The notes beneath the pieces are model-generated. The model was not told the DNA's origin. It saw nothing but the letters and a program-made list of their open reading frames with translations, and ran no database searches. A stretch of DNA of 64,000 bases from a virus. Made by a program: the position numbers and the translations under genes. The stretch is from positions 19,395-83,394 of the IMG/VR virus record IMGVR_UViG_3300019751_000003. The stretch is one strand, 5' to 3'. Below are positions 21,301 through 28,193 of this stretch, in pieces (the first letter of the stretch is position 1; each line of letters opens with the position of its first letter).

Positions 21301-21869
21301 TGATTTAATTCAAATGTACTAAATGGTTGTAAACTTGCAGATATTGATGCGAGTGGTAAAAGCTTTTCATTGAAAATAATATCGGAAGAAGACCCCTGAT
21401 TTACTCTTACAGGAATATCTCTATTCCACCTTACTGCGTTTCCATTTCTAGCCGTACCTATAATTGTTACTTTTGCAATTCCAGATGCGGTATTTTCTGA
21501 AGGGTCTGTTCTATCTGTATAAACCCAAATACTAACTATCTTACTTCCATCTCGGTCCTTTCCATTCATTATTTCAAAATAGATTGGATTTCCGTTTGAA
21601 TCAAGAACCTCTATTTGTATTTCAGAGTTTCTTTTAAGTGAGTTAGAACCCGTTAACCTTATTGTGTTTTTACCTGACCCAAAGAATTCGGGCACTTCCG
21701 TTACATTAAAAAATGTTGAGTTTGGATTGGTGTCTTCTACAACAGGTGGTTTCGCAGGTGAAAATCGTGGGGTCGGTCCAGACCTTGAATCTCTTAAACT
21801 CGCACTTGTTCTTGGTGCGAATTGTTTGTTTAGATTTTTCTTACCTCTTCTTCTGAATGGTATTGCCAT
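12375..21869 (-). CDS. Giant tail-fibre/structural protein with five repeat modules, collagen-like stretch and mini-intein
   Basis: The 3164-residue protein starts with a basic tail (PFRRRGKK). Beta-rich head modules with ASIGGW-type motifs (about 550-800) follow. Five tandem modules (about 1020-2225) each contain an AFDDSSDTSATP-like and an AVTAFLTNESH-like element separated by Gly-x-Asp-Gly linkers. A collagen-like Gly-x-y stretch lies near 2230-2275. Next come fibre domains, a mini-intein (C2809-N2945), and a 219-residue C-terminal domain ending GYLYCG. Such proteins form long virion fibres or whiskers for receptor contact. The late motif is 21 bases upstream, and a GGAG Shine-Dalgarno-like sequence precedes the ATG. 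If the intein splices, the mature chain is about 3027 residues. Confidence 0.8.
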   Translation of the reverse strand: MAIPFRRRGKKNLNKQFAPRTSASLRDSRSGPTPRFSPAKPPVVEDTNPNSTFFNVTEVPEFFGSGKNTIRLTGSNSLKRNSEIQIEVLDSNGNPIYFEIMNGKDRDGSKIVSIWVYTDRTDPSENTASGIAKVTIIGTARNGNAVRWNRDIPVRVNQGSSSDIIFNEKLLPLASISASLQPFSTFELNQETEDELGQGRNATLTLTTDTHSVKYQRSTFGDDVILTKTAGSGFNSMMIGGEVRLDLSSTTIFPRQTGVEQPTSFTSSILSVSSSNILQIKDPITGSQEHQYRFSDADTIPTFIEYFSSASVGTSQNLQTVSTFTITSADPVAGKIELLRTSVKSQGLGTDFETIATTRYIEPTDGSDFIFTIPIPSQHIGDPKTIRIEFLNSKNEPSETFIIIEDVVFPGSTTFIGGKGSLITGSIFISNALGSGIEIGGASSGFLRSVGYKGFTSASEGKGPGGFLIYSGSGNLVVGSDLMEGVGFEFVSENDKSHLIFTTSGSGLLDVKAEKFFIGTPGSQFMSGSDGKIEISSSDFHLDPNTGQLIIGTNATIKSSLTVNQIRTPAVVNGAPSTKANASSSIDQDGFARFASASIAGFEVVSDEIRSSDNSLRLKAQGDITASKVLIEGGTITDGVTILGAVTANNIRTPAQISGNPSTRQNASSSIDADGFAIFQSASIGGWDITTSSIEGGNLIMKPEGILQTKDFASNFKGWKISSEGNGTAEFENVRIRGTLRTTTFEKESVNAVGGQLWVTNATTLTGSNITANDTTMSVKNASGFTVGEILLAKKVDSTGFQTEYILVNSASLDGDNSGADEVHGRLYVTRGYGSGSQGDFVGDLASAAQPYDEGQVIVSTGLSGSGYIKMNANPRDTNTPFMDIVERTGSGLYDVGLKVRLGDLSGLANSSYVFGNSNPGFGLATDNVFLQGGIIANTGSIGGIKMQDSKLFTGVGTHGNTNTGFFLGSDSKFSLGDKFTWDGTNLVVKGTIQITAPDGGFQSVEEAINAVTESATAKSLQITTDSSVYAFDDSTDTSATPNVINFTISQQNLSATIAGSDITITKAGGSSISTPSLGGASGIVSGSGQQSGSLSFSGLSLNKTDLPLTLSVTKDDITDSTTIFKVQGGADGTPGTDGQDAVTAFLTNESHTFPANSSGTISDFTQGVTNMVVFEGITDSTSNYKFSGTGSVGLGHTQNGHGFGDNLFSITSMGHDSGSLTITAVSASTQLVKTMSLAKSTAGAAGAKGADGLAGSNAKTLVASLDSQVMAFDDSSDSSATPANVIFSFNQQNLNAAIGSSDVTITTQGDDAITNFAFNNTNVSATDGKYSGIASGSIVFGNNLNAGGIEGTKSHFPITISATKNGLTDTIKLFKVEGGSDGSPGSDGQDAVTAFLTNEAHTFAAQSDGTVVSFDDATSEMVVFEGVVDVTENYSYSRTGSLGVTSTLGGTNGNVLTISAAGHDSGSVVITAVSSSTQLAKTMSLVKSKQGTAGLAGSNAKTLQVTVDSQVYAFDTSADTTATPSSISFIINQQNLSGALSTGNVTITKNGGGTITTPSLGGNVSDGSGLLSGSILFANGGSPAAGKVVSKNHLPITIEVSKDTFTDSIKVFKVEGGTSGTDGTDAVTAFLTNENHNFPADSGGSIASFAGGVTDVKVFEGVTDKSSNYLFSATASTGTTFSHLQSAGGSSGNATTAGHNHFSITGLNADSGSLTINAVSSSTRLIKTMSLTRTKQGADGNPGTSAKLLIGSLDSPVFAFDDSSDTSATPSNIIFSFQQQNLTGTIGTSDITITRNGGSVVTGFAFDNSDVSNGTGIVSGSLKWVGGQSAGGMQQTKGFLPVEISCTKDGLTDSVKIFKVEGGSDGSPGSDGTSAVSALLTNDSHTLPLSSSDEVISFAGASTEMIVFEGVTDSTSDYSISVTKSAHITTSGTNPVTITNTTSPFSGSIVLTAVSSSTQIAKTMSVAVARQGDDGLDGSTARSLTLLSDSQTFAFDDSSDTSATPTTITMSVVQQNLAHTIDTGDITITKGGGGPITTPALSGTITNGSGTQTFTLTFDNGASNAAGKVTNKNQFPITIEVANNASDLSDSITIFKVEGGSDGTPGADGSDAVTGFLTNESHTIPANAAGSIATGGLNGAITDMIIFEGITNKTNSYKYAGTGSNGVSFSQLQSAGGSSGNATTNGHNHFTITGLTQDSGSLEINAISGSGSQKVIIAKTMSFAKSKQGSAGAQGGKGAQGGAGAQGGQGAKGAAGSAGSTGAKGSTGAQGADNQDFSFLGDTLSAVPFPAPAGLVMNSEVLGYHNTLTSAATIDDMSAFMDNDGNFYLGSGSGPLGAGYFAWDNTAKTLLISGSGVDFAVQEFFFGRGNTSISGSNGNIKITGDVELVGRNQPQALYFEDFNPATREIRPTYIEQSNNPKLDGSGVGFYLYSGTNTSANSITDTDYGQFFGPVVIVGNNAGSDDQAWLSSNTVMPFNPNSLYEMEVRVQRAEASGDGGIYAGITAFSSSLHTDGSTKLTAINAAGNTTGTGGNFGSQHYFVASNAKPTVGEWVIYKGYFKGTAGYYQTSGLHPNIDDPGQVWTTTNAFAPMILVNYSNKAGKTLIDYIKVTEFAGGGGSTTISGDSIKTGTIRSNNLSTTNGSIISLDKGTFKMGGTSSPKLEFDGTTLSIDGTVTAGAGSIGGWTIGSSHIGVKGTATANDTYGDFTLGSSGYISAPEFKIAQDGTATFKGILEDTATFKSGSTTKAFNTMFGVDSTGLILKVPRFVDADGLIKNAATRFTDLEDDIDTELTSISSAISSGGSYSCVLPGTKVITKRGEINIEDTKDDDIIKVFNFETKEWGWSPIDEITTNKVKGWSLIKTESDKELKCSNSHLLYHPDYPNSEIAIDELGIGGELYVVDGEKIFIDKIKSVETFDEEVEVWNYELDIVHNYVSNGILSHNTLSKLSPSPGAPSGFETTLGHQYKKDITSDINSGDLVKLGLNNELQKVTTAKDSNVVGILWEKLELNLVPRFDGFALGKNNESDSDELIPPEEYYSASRKDSFGDYIPVSQTGSKEIWKVASIGDSVTQDESGSFVLPGFKLCNQGGDVSKGDLLCSSDTPGYLMKQPSEWVVTSFSGSSPVYEERQSHSSYTVAKCMISSSWDSNGRMENVYGYLYCG
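13035..13445 (-). other. Mini-intein (Hint domain) inside the giant fibre gene
   Basis: The 137-residue insert begins CVLPGTKVITKRGEINIED (block A, C2809) and ends NYVSNGILSHN followed by Thr (blocks F/G, H-N at 2944-2945, +1 residue T2946). A His-containing block B (KCSNSHLLYH) lies in the middle. There is no room for a homing endonuclease. The terminal Cys, penultimate His-Asn and +1 Thr are the residues required for protein splicing. Confidence 0.85.
15045..15185 (-). repeat. Collagen-like Gly-x-y repeat in the fibre gene
   Basis: About 45 residues of Gly-x-y triplets (GAQGGKGAQGGAGAQ pattern) encoded by short GC-richer codon repeats. Collagen-like stretches of this kind occur in trimeric phage fibres. 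Confidence 0.75.
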
Positions 21870-21888
21870 TTATACTCTCCATATATAA

Positions 21889-24800
21889 CTATAAATATGA
21901 AACTTTTGAGAACCCACGAACTTTACTGATATCTATTATTTGGTCTACCATGTCTCTCGTTTTGTCAATATGACTTATTGTTACAATAAAATCAAATTGT
22001 GTCTTAAGGTAATCAAATAATAAATATAGAGAATTAAAGTTATCAGTATCTAAAGAACCAAATCCCTCGTCAATGGCGATAAAGTTTGGTCTTGGTAAAT
22101 TAGATACATTTATTAACGCAGTTCTTATTGCGATAGAAGATATAAACTTTTCCATACCACTTGTTAATTCAAGAGGCCAGTATTCATCAGTACCATATGC
22201 GATATATGAATTGATGTTTTTACCATCTGTATTTAGTAATACTTGGAAGTCTACTATCGGTTGTAGTATGTTGTTTATTTCTATTTCTAATTTTGGTAAT
22301 ACTTCTGATATTAGTTGATACGGAATCCCATCTCGTCTAACACACTTAAGATAAAACTCATATCCATCGTACTTGATTTCCATATCACGAAGTTTTTCTA
22401 TTGATTCATTAACTTGTTGTATAGACTTTTCTGCTAATTTTATATCAGAGTTAATCGACATTACTTCTTCGTTAACCTCGGATATTTTGTCTTTTAAACT
22501 TTCTCGTGTGTTTTTAAAAGAATCAATTCTTTCATTTACTAGCTTGTTGTGCTCAACTGCTTGTTGTTGCTTATTTGCTTTGTCAATTGTTTTAGATAAA
22601 GTCTGTATTTCGGATTTGTATTTATCTACTAACTTAATACAATCATCATAAACCTTTGTTGCATCTAACCACTCTTTAGCCAAATTCAATTGTTCATCTA
22701 TCAAGGTTTCATAGTCTTGTAATTGATTTTTAACATCAAAGTCATTTCGGTCCTCTAATACTTTTATCTTAGTTTTAATTAACTTTTCATATTTTGTATT
22801 TTGACTCTTAATGTCTTTTTGTAATTGTTCTGCTTGTTTAGCGAATGGTGTATTTTTATTCTGTACACAATGTTCACAATTATCATCAAAGGTTAATTGA
22901 CCGATACCATCTAAGTGAGACCTCATATGTTTTAAGTCTAACTCAATAGTCTCAGATTGTTTTTCTAAATTATTAAATTTTGCATTTAAAGTTTCATACT
23001 TAATATTTTTACCTTTAAGTTCTTTAATATTTAATTTCTTTAATTTAGATTCTATATCTTTTTGTTTGGCTTCGATATCATCAATCTGTAATTTATTGAA
23101 ATCACATTCTGAGTTTTGATTGTCTAAAAGAACTTTGACCTCGTCTAACTTAGATTCTAAGGTTTCGATGTCACCGATATCTTCGACTGGTTTTAAAGTT
23201 CTCATTTCAAACTCCATTTTCATATTGGTGTTATCTAACTTTAATTCGAGTTCATCTTTTCTTTCTTGTAACTCATCTAAAGAACCTGTGATTGATGTTA
23301 GAGATTGTTCTGCTTCAATTAACTGACTTGGAAAGTCTTCTTTCTTATATTCTCTAAGTAATGTGTTTAACTCTCTAATCTCTTCACTTGCTATCGCCCA
23401 TAAATCTTCGAATACATCCATATCCAAAAATTGTGCTAATAGTTCTTTTCTTTCCTTTTGAGATTTTTCTATGAACCCACTACTATTAGATTGTGTTGAC
23501 ATCGCAGTTAAAACAAAGTCTTCATATGTTCCAATGTACTCACGAATGATTGCGTTGGTCTCTCTTCTTTGTTCACCATTAAGTGATTGTCTTTCACCAT
23601 CTACAATACGATAAAACTCTACATCAACTTTTACAGTTCCTCTTTTTGGACTTTTCTTTGCCTTTCGTTCTATAAAGTATTGTACATTATTTAATTCAAA
23701 TTGGAACTTACAATCAAATCCCATTTTAGAATAGTTTAGAACATCCTCTGCTCTGATTGTCCTTGAACATTTATCAAACATACAAAAAGACAATGCGTCC
23801 CATAGAGTTGACTTACCACTTGCGTTTGGTGCGAATATCCCATATGCACCTTTCATGTTAGTAAAATCAATTACATTGTTAGTACCATACGAAAACATAT
23901 TAGAAAACTCAAATCTTCTTGGAATCCAAGTTGAATTACTAATAACATTATGTTTACCGAGCTTATCGTTTATGTCATTATTAATCTGAGTAACTACTTC
24001 AAGTTGTTCTTTTGTAAGATGGTCGGTCTCTTCTAAATATTCAGAAATTAATTTGTTTTGAAATCCTGTATCTCTTACATTTTGTAAAACTATTGATTGG
24101 TGTTCTACATCTCTTTTTCGAGTAAGAACTTTCTGTACTGTTAGTTCTTGAACATCCCTTCCCTTTTTTATTTCTGCTATAAGTTTATTTAGTTGCGATG
24201 CCTTAGTATCTTTTACCCTTACTCTTATTCTTGGTTTATTTGGAATGTAGTTATCAGATACTATCTTACCATTCTCAATATCAATAGTAACATAACCATA
24301 ATCATTGTGAACTTCGATAAACTTACTTTGTAAAGTTTCCATGTCCCAAACTAAAATACCATGCTTTGGATATTTAGCCTCACCATGATTTTGAACTATA
24401 AGAGAACCTGGATATTTTATATGTGAATTACCCATTACTGAATTATTAGGTTTATGAATATCACCTAATAAAACCAAATCAAAATCAGTAAAGTGAGATA
24501 CCTTAACATTTTTGTTTTGAATCACAAATCCATGTTCCGTTTCTATATTATCTACGGGGCCATGGAATACACCAATTCTACCATTATTCTTTTTATAGTC
24601 TTTTGCTTGTGGGAATCCTTCAGAAGTATCCCATATTGACTTATGTATAAATGTATAACCACCAATACCATAACCACCCGTATCTCTTAGGTAGTAAAGG
24701 TTTTTGTGGTCTAATGCTTTCATGATTGGACTGAGTGCATCAAGTCTTGATGTGTTGTTTAGATTTGCATCGTGATTACCAGGAATTACAATAGTTGGTA

Positions 24801-25059
24801 ATAAGTCTGCTAACTTACAAAAGAATTCTTGAGTTAAGTCTACAACCTCAGGTGACATATCTGTTTTTGCGTGAACAATATCACCTGCAATATAGATGAT
24901 ATCATTTTCACCCATAGTAGATAATATGTGTCCATACAATTGTGAGAATACCTCACGATACTCTTTATGTCTTTTTAGATTTCTAATATGAACATCGGCA
25001 ATATGATATATCTTATCAATTTTCTCAACACCGATGTCGATGTATTTTATTTTTCTCAT
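21889..25059 (-). CDS. Mre11-Rad50 single-chain fusion (T4 gp47+gp46-like, SbcD+SbcC)
   Basis: T4-like phages normally encode gp47 (Mre11-type nuclease) and gp46 (Rad50-type ATPase) separately; here both occupy one 1056-residue reading frame. The N-terminal metallophosphoesterase has HIADVHIRN (D22, H24), GDIVHAK (D60) and PGNHD (N95-D97). The Rad50 part has Walker A NASGKST near residue 415, a long coiled coil split by a zinc hook CEHC near 727, a signature LTSGMEK near 965, and Walker B FIAIDEGFGSLD near 995. The complex resects DNA ends for recombination-dependent replication. The gene overlaps the upstream primase gene by 4 bases and follows a resolvase gene, forming a replication/recombination unit inside the structural region. 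No stop or frameshift interrupts it. Confidence 0.92.
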   Translation of the reverse strand: MRKIKYIDIGVEKIDKIYHIADVHIRNLKRHKEYREVFSQLYGHILSTMGENDIIYIAGDIVHAKTDMSPEVVDLTQEFFCKLADLLPTIVIPGNHDANLNNTSRLDALSPIMKALDHKNLYYLRDTGGYGIGGYTFIHKSIWDTSEGFPQAKDYKKNNGRIGVFHGPVDNIETEHGFVIQNKNVKVSHFTDFDLVLLGDIHKPNNSVMGNSHIKYPGSLIVQNHGEAKYPKHGILVWDMETLQSKFIEVHNDYGYVTIDIENGKIVSDNYIPNKPRIRVRVKDTKASQLNKLIAEIKKGRDVQELTVQKVLTRKRDVEHQSIVLQNVRDTGFQNKLISEYLEETDHLTKEQLEVVTQINNDINDKLGKHNVISNSTWIPRRFEFSNMFSYGTNNVIDFTNMKGAYGIFAPNASGKSTLWDALSFCMFDKCSRTIRAEDVLNYSKMGFDCKFQFELNNVQYFIERKAKKSPKRGTVKVDVEFYRIVDGERQSLNGEQRRETNAIIREYIGTYEDFVLTAMSTQSNSSGFIEKSQKERKELLAQFLDMDVFEDLWAIASEEIRELNTLLREYKKEDFPSQLIEAEQSLTSITGSLDELQERKDELELKLDNTNMKMEFEMRTLKPVEDIGDIETLESKLDEVKVLLDNQNSECDFNKLQIDDIEAKQKDIESKLKKLNIKELKGKNIKYETLNAKFNNLEKQSETIELDLKHMRSHLDGIGQLTFDDNCEHCVQNKNTPFAKQAEQLQKDIKSQNTKYEKLIKTKIKVLEDRNDFDVKNQLQDYETLIDEQLNLAKEWLDATKVYDDCIKLVDKYKSEIQTLSKTIDKANKQQQAVEHNKLVNERIDSFKNTRESLKDKISEVNEEVMSINSDIKLAEKSIQQVNESIEKLRDMEIKYDGYEFYLKCVRRDGIPYQLISEVLPKLEIEINNILQPIVDFQVLLNTDGKNINSYIAYGTDEYWPLELTSGMEKFISSIAIRTALINVSNLPRPNFIAIDEGFGSLDTDNFNSLYLLFDYLKTQFDFIVTISHIDKTRDMVDQIIDISKVRGFSKVSYL
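21890..21897 (-). promoter_or_regulatory. Putative late promoter of the giant fibre gene
   Basis: The minus strand reads CATATTTATAGTT, containing ATATTTATA, 21 bases before the fibre start and overlapping the last codons of the Mre11-Rad50 gene. Confidence 0.5.
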
Positions 25060-25991
25060 ACATTAAAAAGCTGATACTCCATTAACTTTCTTAAGTCTAA
25101 TGATGGTGTATCATAAATTTTTTGGTTTATATTTTCATAACCCATATCGGATGCGTCTTCCTCACCCATATCAACCAAATGCGTATCTATCCCATACGAC
25201 ATAAACTTCTTTGAAAGACCTATGGCATTAGATAGAGCATCGGAATCTAAACAAATATACAACTTTTTTACTTTATTTGCAACTATTTTCTTTTCTAATT
25301 CCGATTGGATTGATTTTCCGAATAATGGTATTGCGTTTCTTCGTATTGCGATTGCGTCAAACGCCCCCTCACATAATACCAATGGTGTATCCCAATTTAT
25401 TAAAAGGTCAAACCCTATAATGTTTTTAGATACCTTTGGATTCTTATGTTTAAATTTACTTTGATAGAATGACCTACCTACAAAAAAGTTTAGCCGACCT
25501 CTGTCGTCATACGATGGTATAATAATCTTATCTTCATATTCTCCTGTTTCACAATATCCAATATTGTATTTAATTATATCTTCGGGTCTCAATCCCCTTT
25601 TTAACAAATAATTTAATGCGTGTTTATACTTGAAAGAATCTGACTTCTTATAAAGTGGTTTAAATTCCTTTGGTAATTCTACTTGCTCTATAATAGTGTC
25701 AGTTTGATAATCTGAATTGTATCGGTTTATCCTACTGAATATACTATTGTACTCATCCCATGTTGATTTGGATACACGAAGTTTCTTGAATAAGGTTTTA
25801 ATTGTACGACCCTTTTCATCCGATATCCAACAATGCCATGGATTCTTACCATCAGAAGTAATTTTAATATTTACTTCTAACTTAGGTTTATAGTGGTCAA
25901 CAAATGGTGAGTAAAACGCATAGTTATCACCTGATGTTCTCTTGGATTTACCAAGAACGGACTCCAATAATTGCAGTAGTCTATCTTCCAT
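25056..25991 (-). CDS. 61: DNA primase (T4 gp61-like, TOPRIM) with degenerate zinc ribbon
   Basis: The 311-residue protein has a TOPRIM catalytic core: LCEGAFDAIA (Glu of motif 1) and LYICLDSDA (D-x-D of motif 2), followed by EEDASDMG. This matches phage primases that make RNA primers at the fork. The N terminus aligns in pattern with the usual zinc-ribbon primase start (KPKLEVNI, then WHCW), but the usual Cys pairs are reduced to S28-P-F-V31 and C54-W-I-S57, so the metal site is probably lost. It overlaps the Mre11-Rad50 gene by 4 bases. A weak host-type promoter may lie at 26010-26038. No replicative helicase is visible in the window. Confidence 0.85.
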   Translation of the reverse strand: MEDRLLQLLESVLGKSKRTSGDNYAFYSPFVDHYKPKLEVNIKITSDGKNPWHCWISDEKGRTIKTLFKKLRVSKSTWDEYNSIFSRINRYNSDYQTDTIIEQVELPKEFKPLYKKSDSFKYKHALNYLLKRGLRPEDIIKYNIGYCETGEYEDKIIIPSYDDRGRLNFFVGRSFYQSKFKHKNPKVSKNIIGFDLLINWDTPLVLCEGAFDAIAIRRNAIPLFGKSIQSELEKKIVANKVKKLYICLDSDALSNAIGLSKKFMSYGIDTHLVDMGEEDASDMGYENINQKIYDTPSLDLRKLMEYQLFNV

Positions 25992-26009
25992 TTAATATAA
26001 AGTTACCTT

Positions 26010-26038
26010 AATATACGAAATTATTTCGAGAATGCAAA
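26010..26038 (-). promoter_or_regulatory. Weak host-type promoter candidate before the primase gene
   Basis: TTTGC (26038-26034) and TATATT (26015-26010) resemble the other host-type promoters, but the spacing is 23 instead of 24 and the -33 box has one mismatch. Confidence 0.3.
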
Positions 26039-26455
26039 GAAATTTTGTGAAGGTTTTTCATCTATCCATTCTTGTGGGATTTCCTTCTTTGCCCATTTGA
26101 ACCCATTCTTCTCACACCATTCAGCGTAAGTAGTTTTAGAACCTTTGTATATTTTACCATTCGGCGATTGTAATACAAACCTTAAATCCATCTCTGGATT
26201 TTGTTCTTTTATTAATAAATGTTTTTTTCTATCTTCAGGTAAAAACCACCCCTTGGATTCTATATAGATTCCATTTGGTAATTTAAAATCTGGTTTGTAA
26301 GTATGATGTGTTGCTGGTATTGTATATGATACTTCGTGTTGTTCATACTCACCATCAATACCTTGAGCTTGAAGTTGTTCATCAATTCGTGTCTCAAGGC
26401 CGGACTTATGTCCTTTTTGTTTTTGGATGTGACTCCAATTGCCTTTTTTATTCAT
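26021..26455 (-). CDS. Endonuclease I / Holliday-junction resolvase (T7 gp3-like)
   Basis: The 144-residue protein closely follows phage T7 endonuclease I over its whole length: SGLE near the N terminus, HTYKPDFKLPNGIYIESKG in the middle, DRKKHLLIKEQNPE, then YAEWCEKNGFKWA and PQEWI. The four catalytic residues of the T7 enzyme (E20, D55, E65, K67) correspond to E21, D56, E66 and K68. It resolves branched DNA before packaging. T4 uses the unrelated gp49 for this job, so a T7-type resolvase in a T4-like genome is a non-orthologous replacement. It sits 29 bases upstream of the primase gene and 2 bases after the stop of the LamG protein gene. Confidence 0.93.
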   Translation of the reverse strand: MNKKGNWSHIQKQKGHKSGLETRIDEQLQAQGIDGEYEQHEVSYTIPATHHTYKPDFKLPNGIYIESKGWFLPEDRKKHLLIKEQNPEMDLRFVLQSPNGKIYKGSKTTYAEWCEKNGFKWAKKEIPQEWIDEKPSQNFFAFSK

Positions 26456-26457
26456 AA

Positions 26458-28179
26458 CTATTCAAAATCTAATCGAATATCAATCGTTACATCAACATCT
26501 TGTCGTTTCTTTAATGGCGAACCTAATTTACCTATTGCGAGTAAATCACCCGTATCATTGTATAAACCTACTGATGTTATGTATGGTCTAAAATCTGACC
26601 CTGTTACAAACGCTTTTAATTCGTGATTATCTTCCGTACCACCTTTTCTTAAAGTGTTGTTTTGTGATACATTATATTCATTTTTTCCAATCTCACATAA
26701 TATGGATTGCATTTCTATTTTCTTTGTTGACTTATATGTAAACTCATATCCCTTGTCTGTATAGTCAAAGTCACCATTTCCTAAGAAACAATTTTGATAC
26801 TTAGGTCTTGGGTCTGTTACTACTATTAATCCTTTTTGATAATATACATAACCAACATCTCGTGTTTGATATGCTGACCCACTTATCACATGATTGTTTG
26901 ATAAAGAACCTACATGCGCAGGTGTTAAATGTCTGTTATAAATTCTGACCTCATCAACTGACCCACTTGTTCCTGTAAATTTTGTATCTGCTCCATTGTC
27001 ACACATTATAGTAATGTCAGCTTCATTTGCAAATGTTCGTCTGACATCTGTTGCAACAGTACCTTGACTTACACCATCGATATAAAAGTCAAATTTTTGA
27101 GCAGATTTATTTTTTGAATTATTATGAGTTACTATAATATTATGCCAATTATTATCATTATACTTTGTAGATGAACTTAAAGTCATTATAGGTTTTTTAT
27201 CTTCCCTACCATCACTATACTGAAAAACTATCTGTCCGTTTTTTGCACCTGCCGTTTGATTATGTACACTAATGTCAAATGGGAATTGCCCATCTGTTGT
27301 AGTATCCATTCGTCTGAAATATGATGGTTTGTTTGAATACGGGTCTACTTTTTGATTTGATTTCTTTATAAGAGTATTGGTAGTGTTATCTGTAAAAGAT
27401 TGACTTGGTGGTAACTTTACCCATAAAGAAATACCAAAGTCATTATTTTGTGTAAAGAAAGTGTAATAAGAACTTCCCATTGATGTAAATAAATGAGATT
27501 GTTCTGTCATGTGTACACCATATCCACTTGAACTAACTTCTCCTGTTGTAGTAATACCAGAAACAACTTTTGCTTTACTTATGTAAACATCTCTTCCATC
27601 AGGCCCATCGTCTTTAGACTTTTTGTAAAATGTATTAAATGTACCATCTTGGAATCCTAAGTAAAACTTTAAACTTTCTTTAGGTACAAAGTTAGTATTG
27701 TCTATTATTGTATCGTATAAGATACCACACTCGTTTGTATGTTTTGATTCACTTAAGAATAAAGAAGAAGATGCGGCTAATTTAGAATGGTCTGTTATTG
27801 TTACTGAACCTGGCTTTATACCTAATCCAAATTTATTTTGAGGTATTGATATAATAGATGCCGTTGGATGTAATAAGTGACCACCATGTCCATATTTAAA
27901 ACATGAGGTATTAATAGTGTCCCACATAATTTTCTGTGGAATCTTATTCATAACAGGAACTACTGCCCTTGATTGAGTAAGTAAGTCACTATCAAATTGT
28001 ATACCTTGATGTTTAGATTCAGAAACTTCTGTTCGAATACCATTTGGTGATATTGCTCTAAATGTAGATATTTCAAAAGATGATGAATGATTAGTATCAG
28101 TCACCACATAATTTTTATATGCCGTATAGGGATACTTGGTTATCCCTTGGTTGAATATCCTTTTGAAAACTTGACTCAT
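26458..28179 (-). CDS. LamG-domain tail/fibre protein
   Basis: The 573-residue virion-type protein has a concanavalin-like (LamG) sandwich at about residues 225-400. Diagnostic pieces are GISLWVKLP, NNWHNIIVTHN, KFDFYIDG and SGSVDEVRIYNRHL. Such domains bind glycans. The C-terminal 120 residues include EYNVSQNNTLRKGG and end in YITSVGLYNDTGDLLAIGKL, a module shared with the downstream gene at 28194. It lies in the tail-fibre block and probably forms part of the adsorption apparatus. It is separated by 14 bases from its upstream neighbour. Confidence 0.75.
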   Translation of the reverse strand: MSQVFKRIFNQGITKYPYTAYKNYVVTDTNHSSSFEISTFRAISPNGIRTEVSESKHQGIQFDSDLLTQSRAVVPVMNKIPQKIMWDTINTSCFKYGHGGHLLHPTASIISIPQNKFGLGIKPGSVTITDHSKLAASSSLFLSESKHTNECGILYDTIIDNTNFVPKESLKFYLGFQDGTFNTFYKKSKDDGPDGRDVYISKAKVVSGITTTGEVSSSGYGVHMTEQSHLFTSMGSSYYTFFTQNNDFGISLWVKLPPSQSFTDNTTNTLIKKSNQKVDPYSNKPSYFRRMDTTTDGQFPFDISVHNQTAGAKNGQIVFQYSDGREDKKPIMTLSSSTKYNDNNWHNIIVTHNNSKNKSAQKFDFYIDGVSQGTVATDVRRTFANEADITIMCDNGADTKFTGTSGSVDEVRIYNRHLTPAHVGSLSNNHVISGSAYQTRDVGYVYYQKGLIVVTDPRPKYQNCFLGNGDFDYTDKGYEFTYKSTKKIEMQSILCEIGKNEYNVSQNNTLRKGGTEDNHELKAFVTGSDFRPYITSVGLYNDTGDLLAIGKLGSPLKKRQDVDVTIDIRLDFE

Positions 28180-28193
28180 ACTTCATCGCTTTA

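Noticed and set aside
12375-21869. CRISPR-like or DGR-like interpretation of the repeats in the fibre gene
   Set aside because: The repeats are diverged protein modules in frame, without constant spacers. No reverse transcriptase or template repeat is present in the window.
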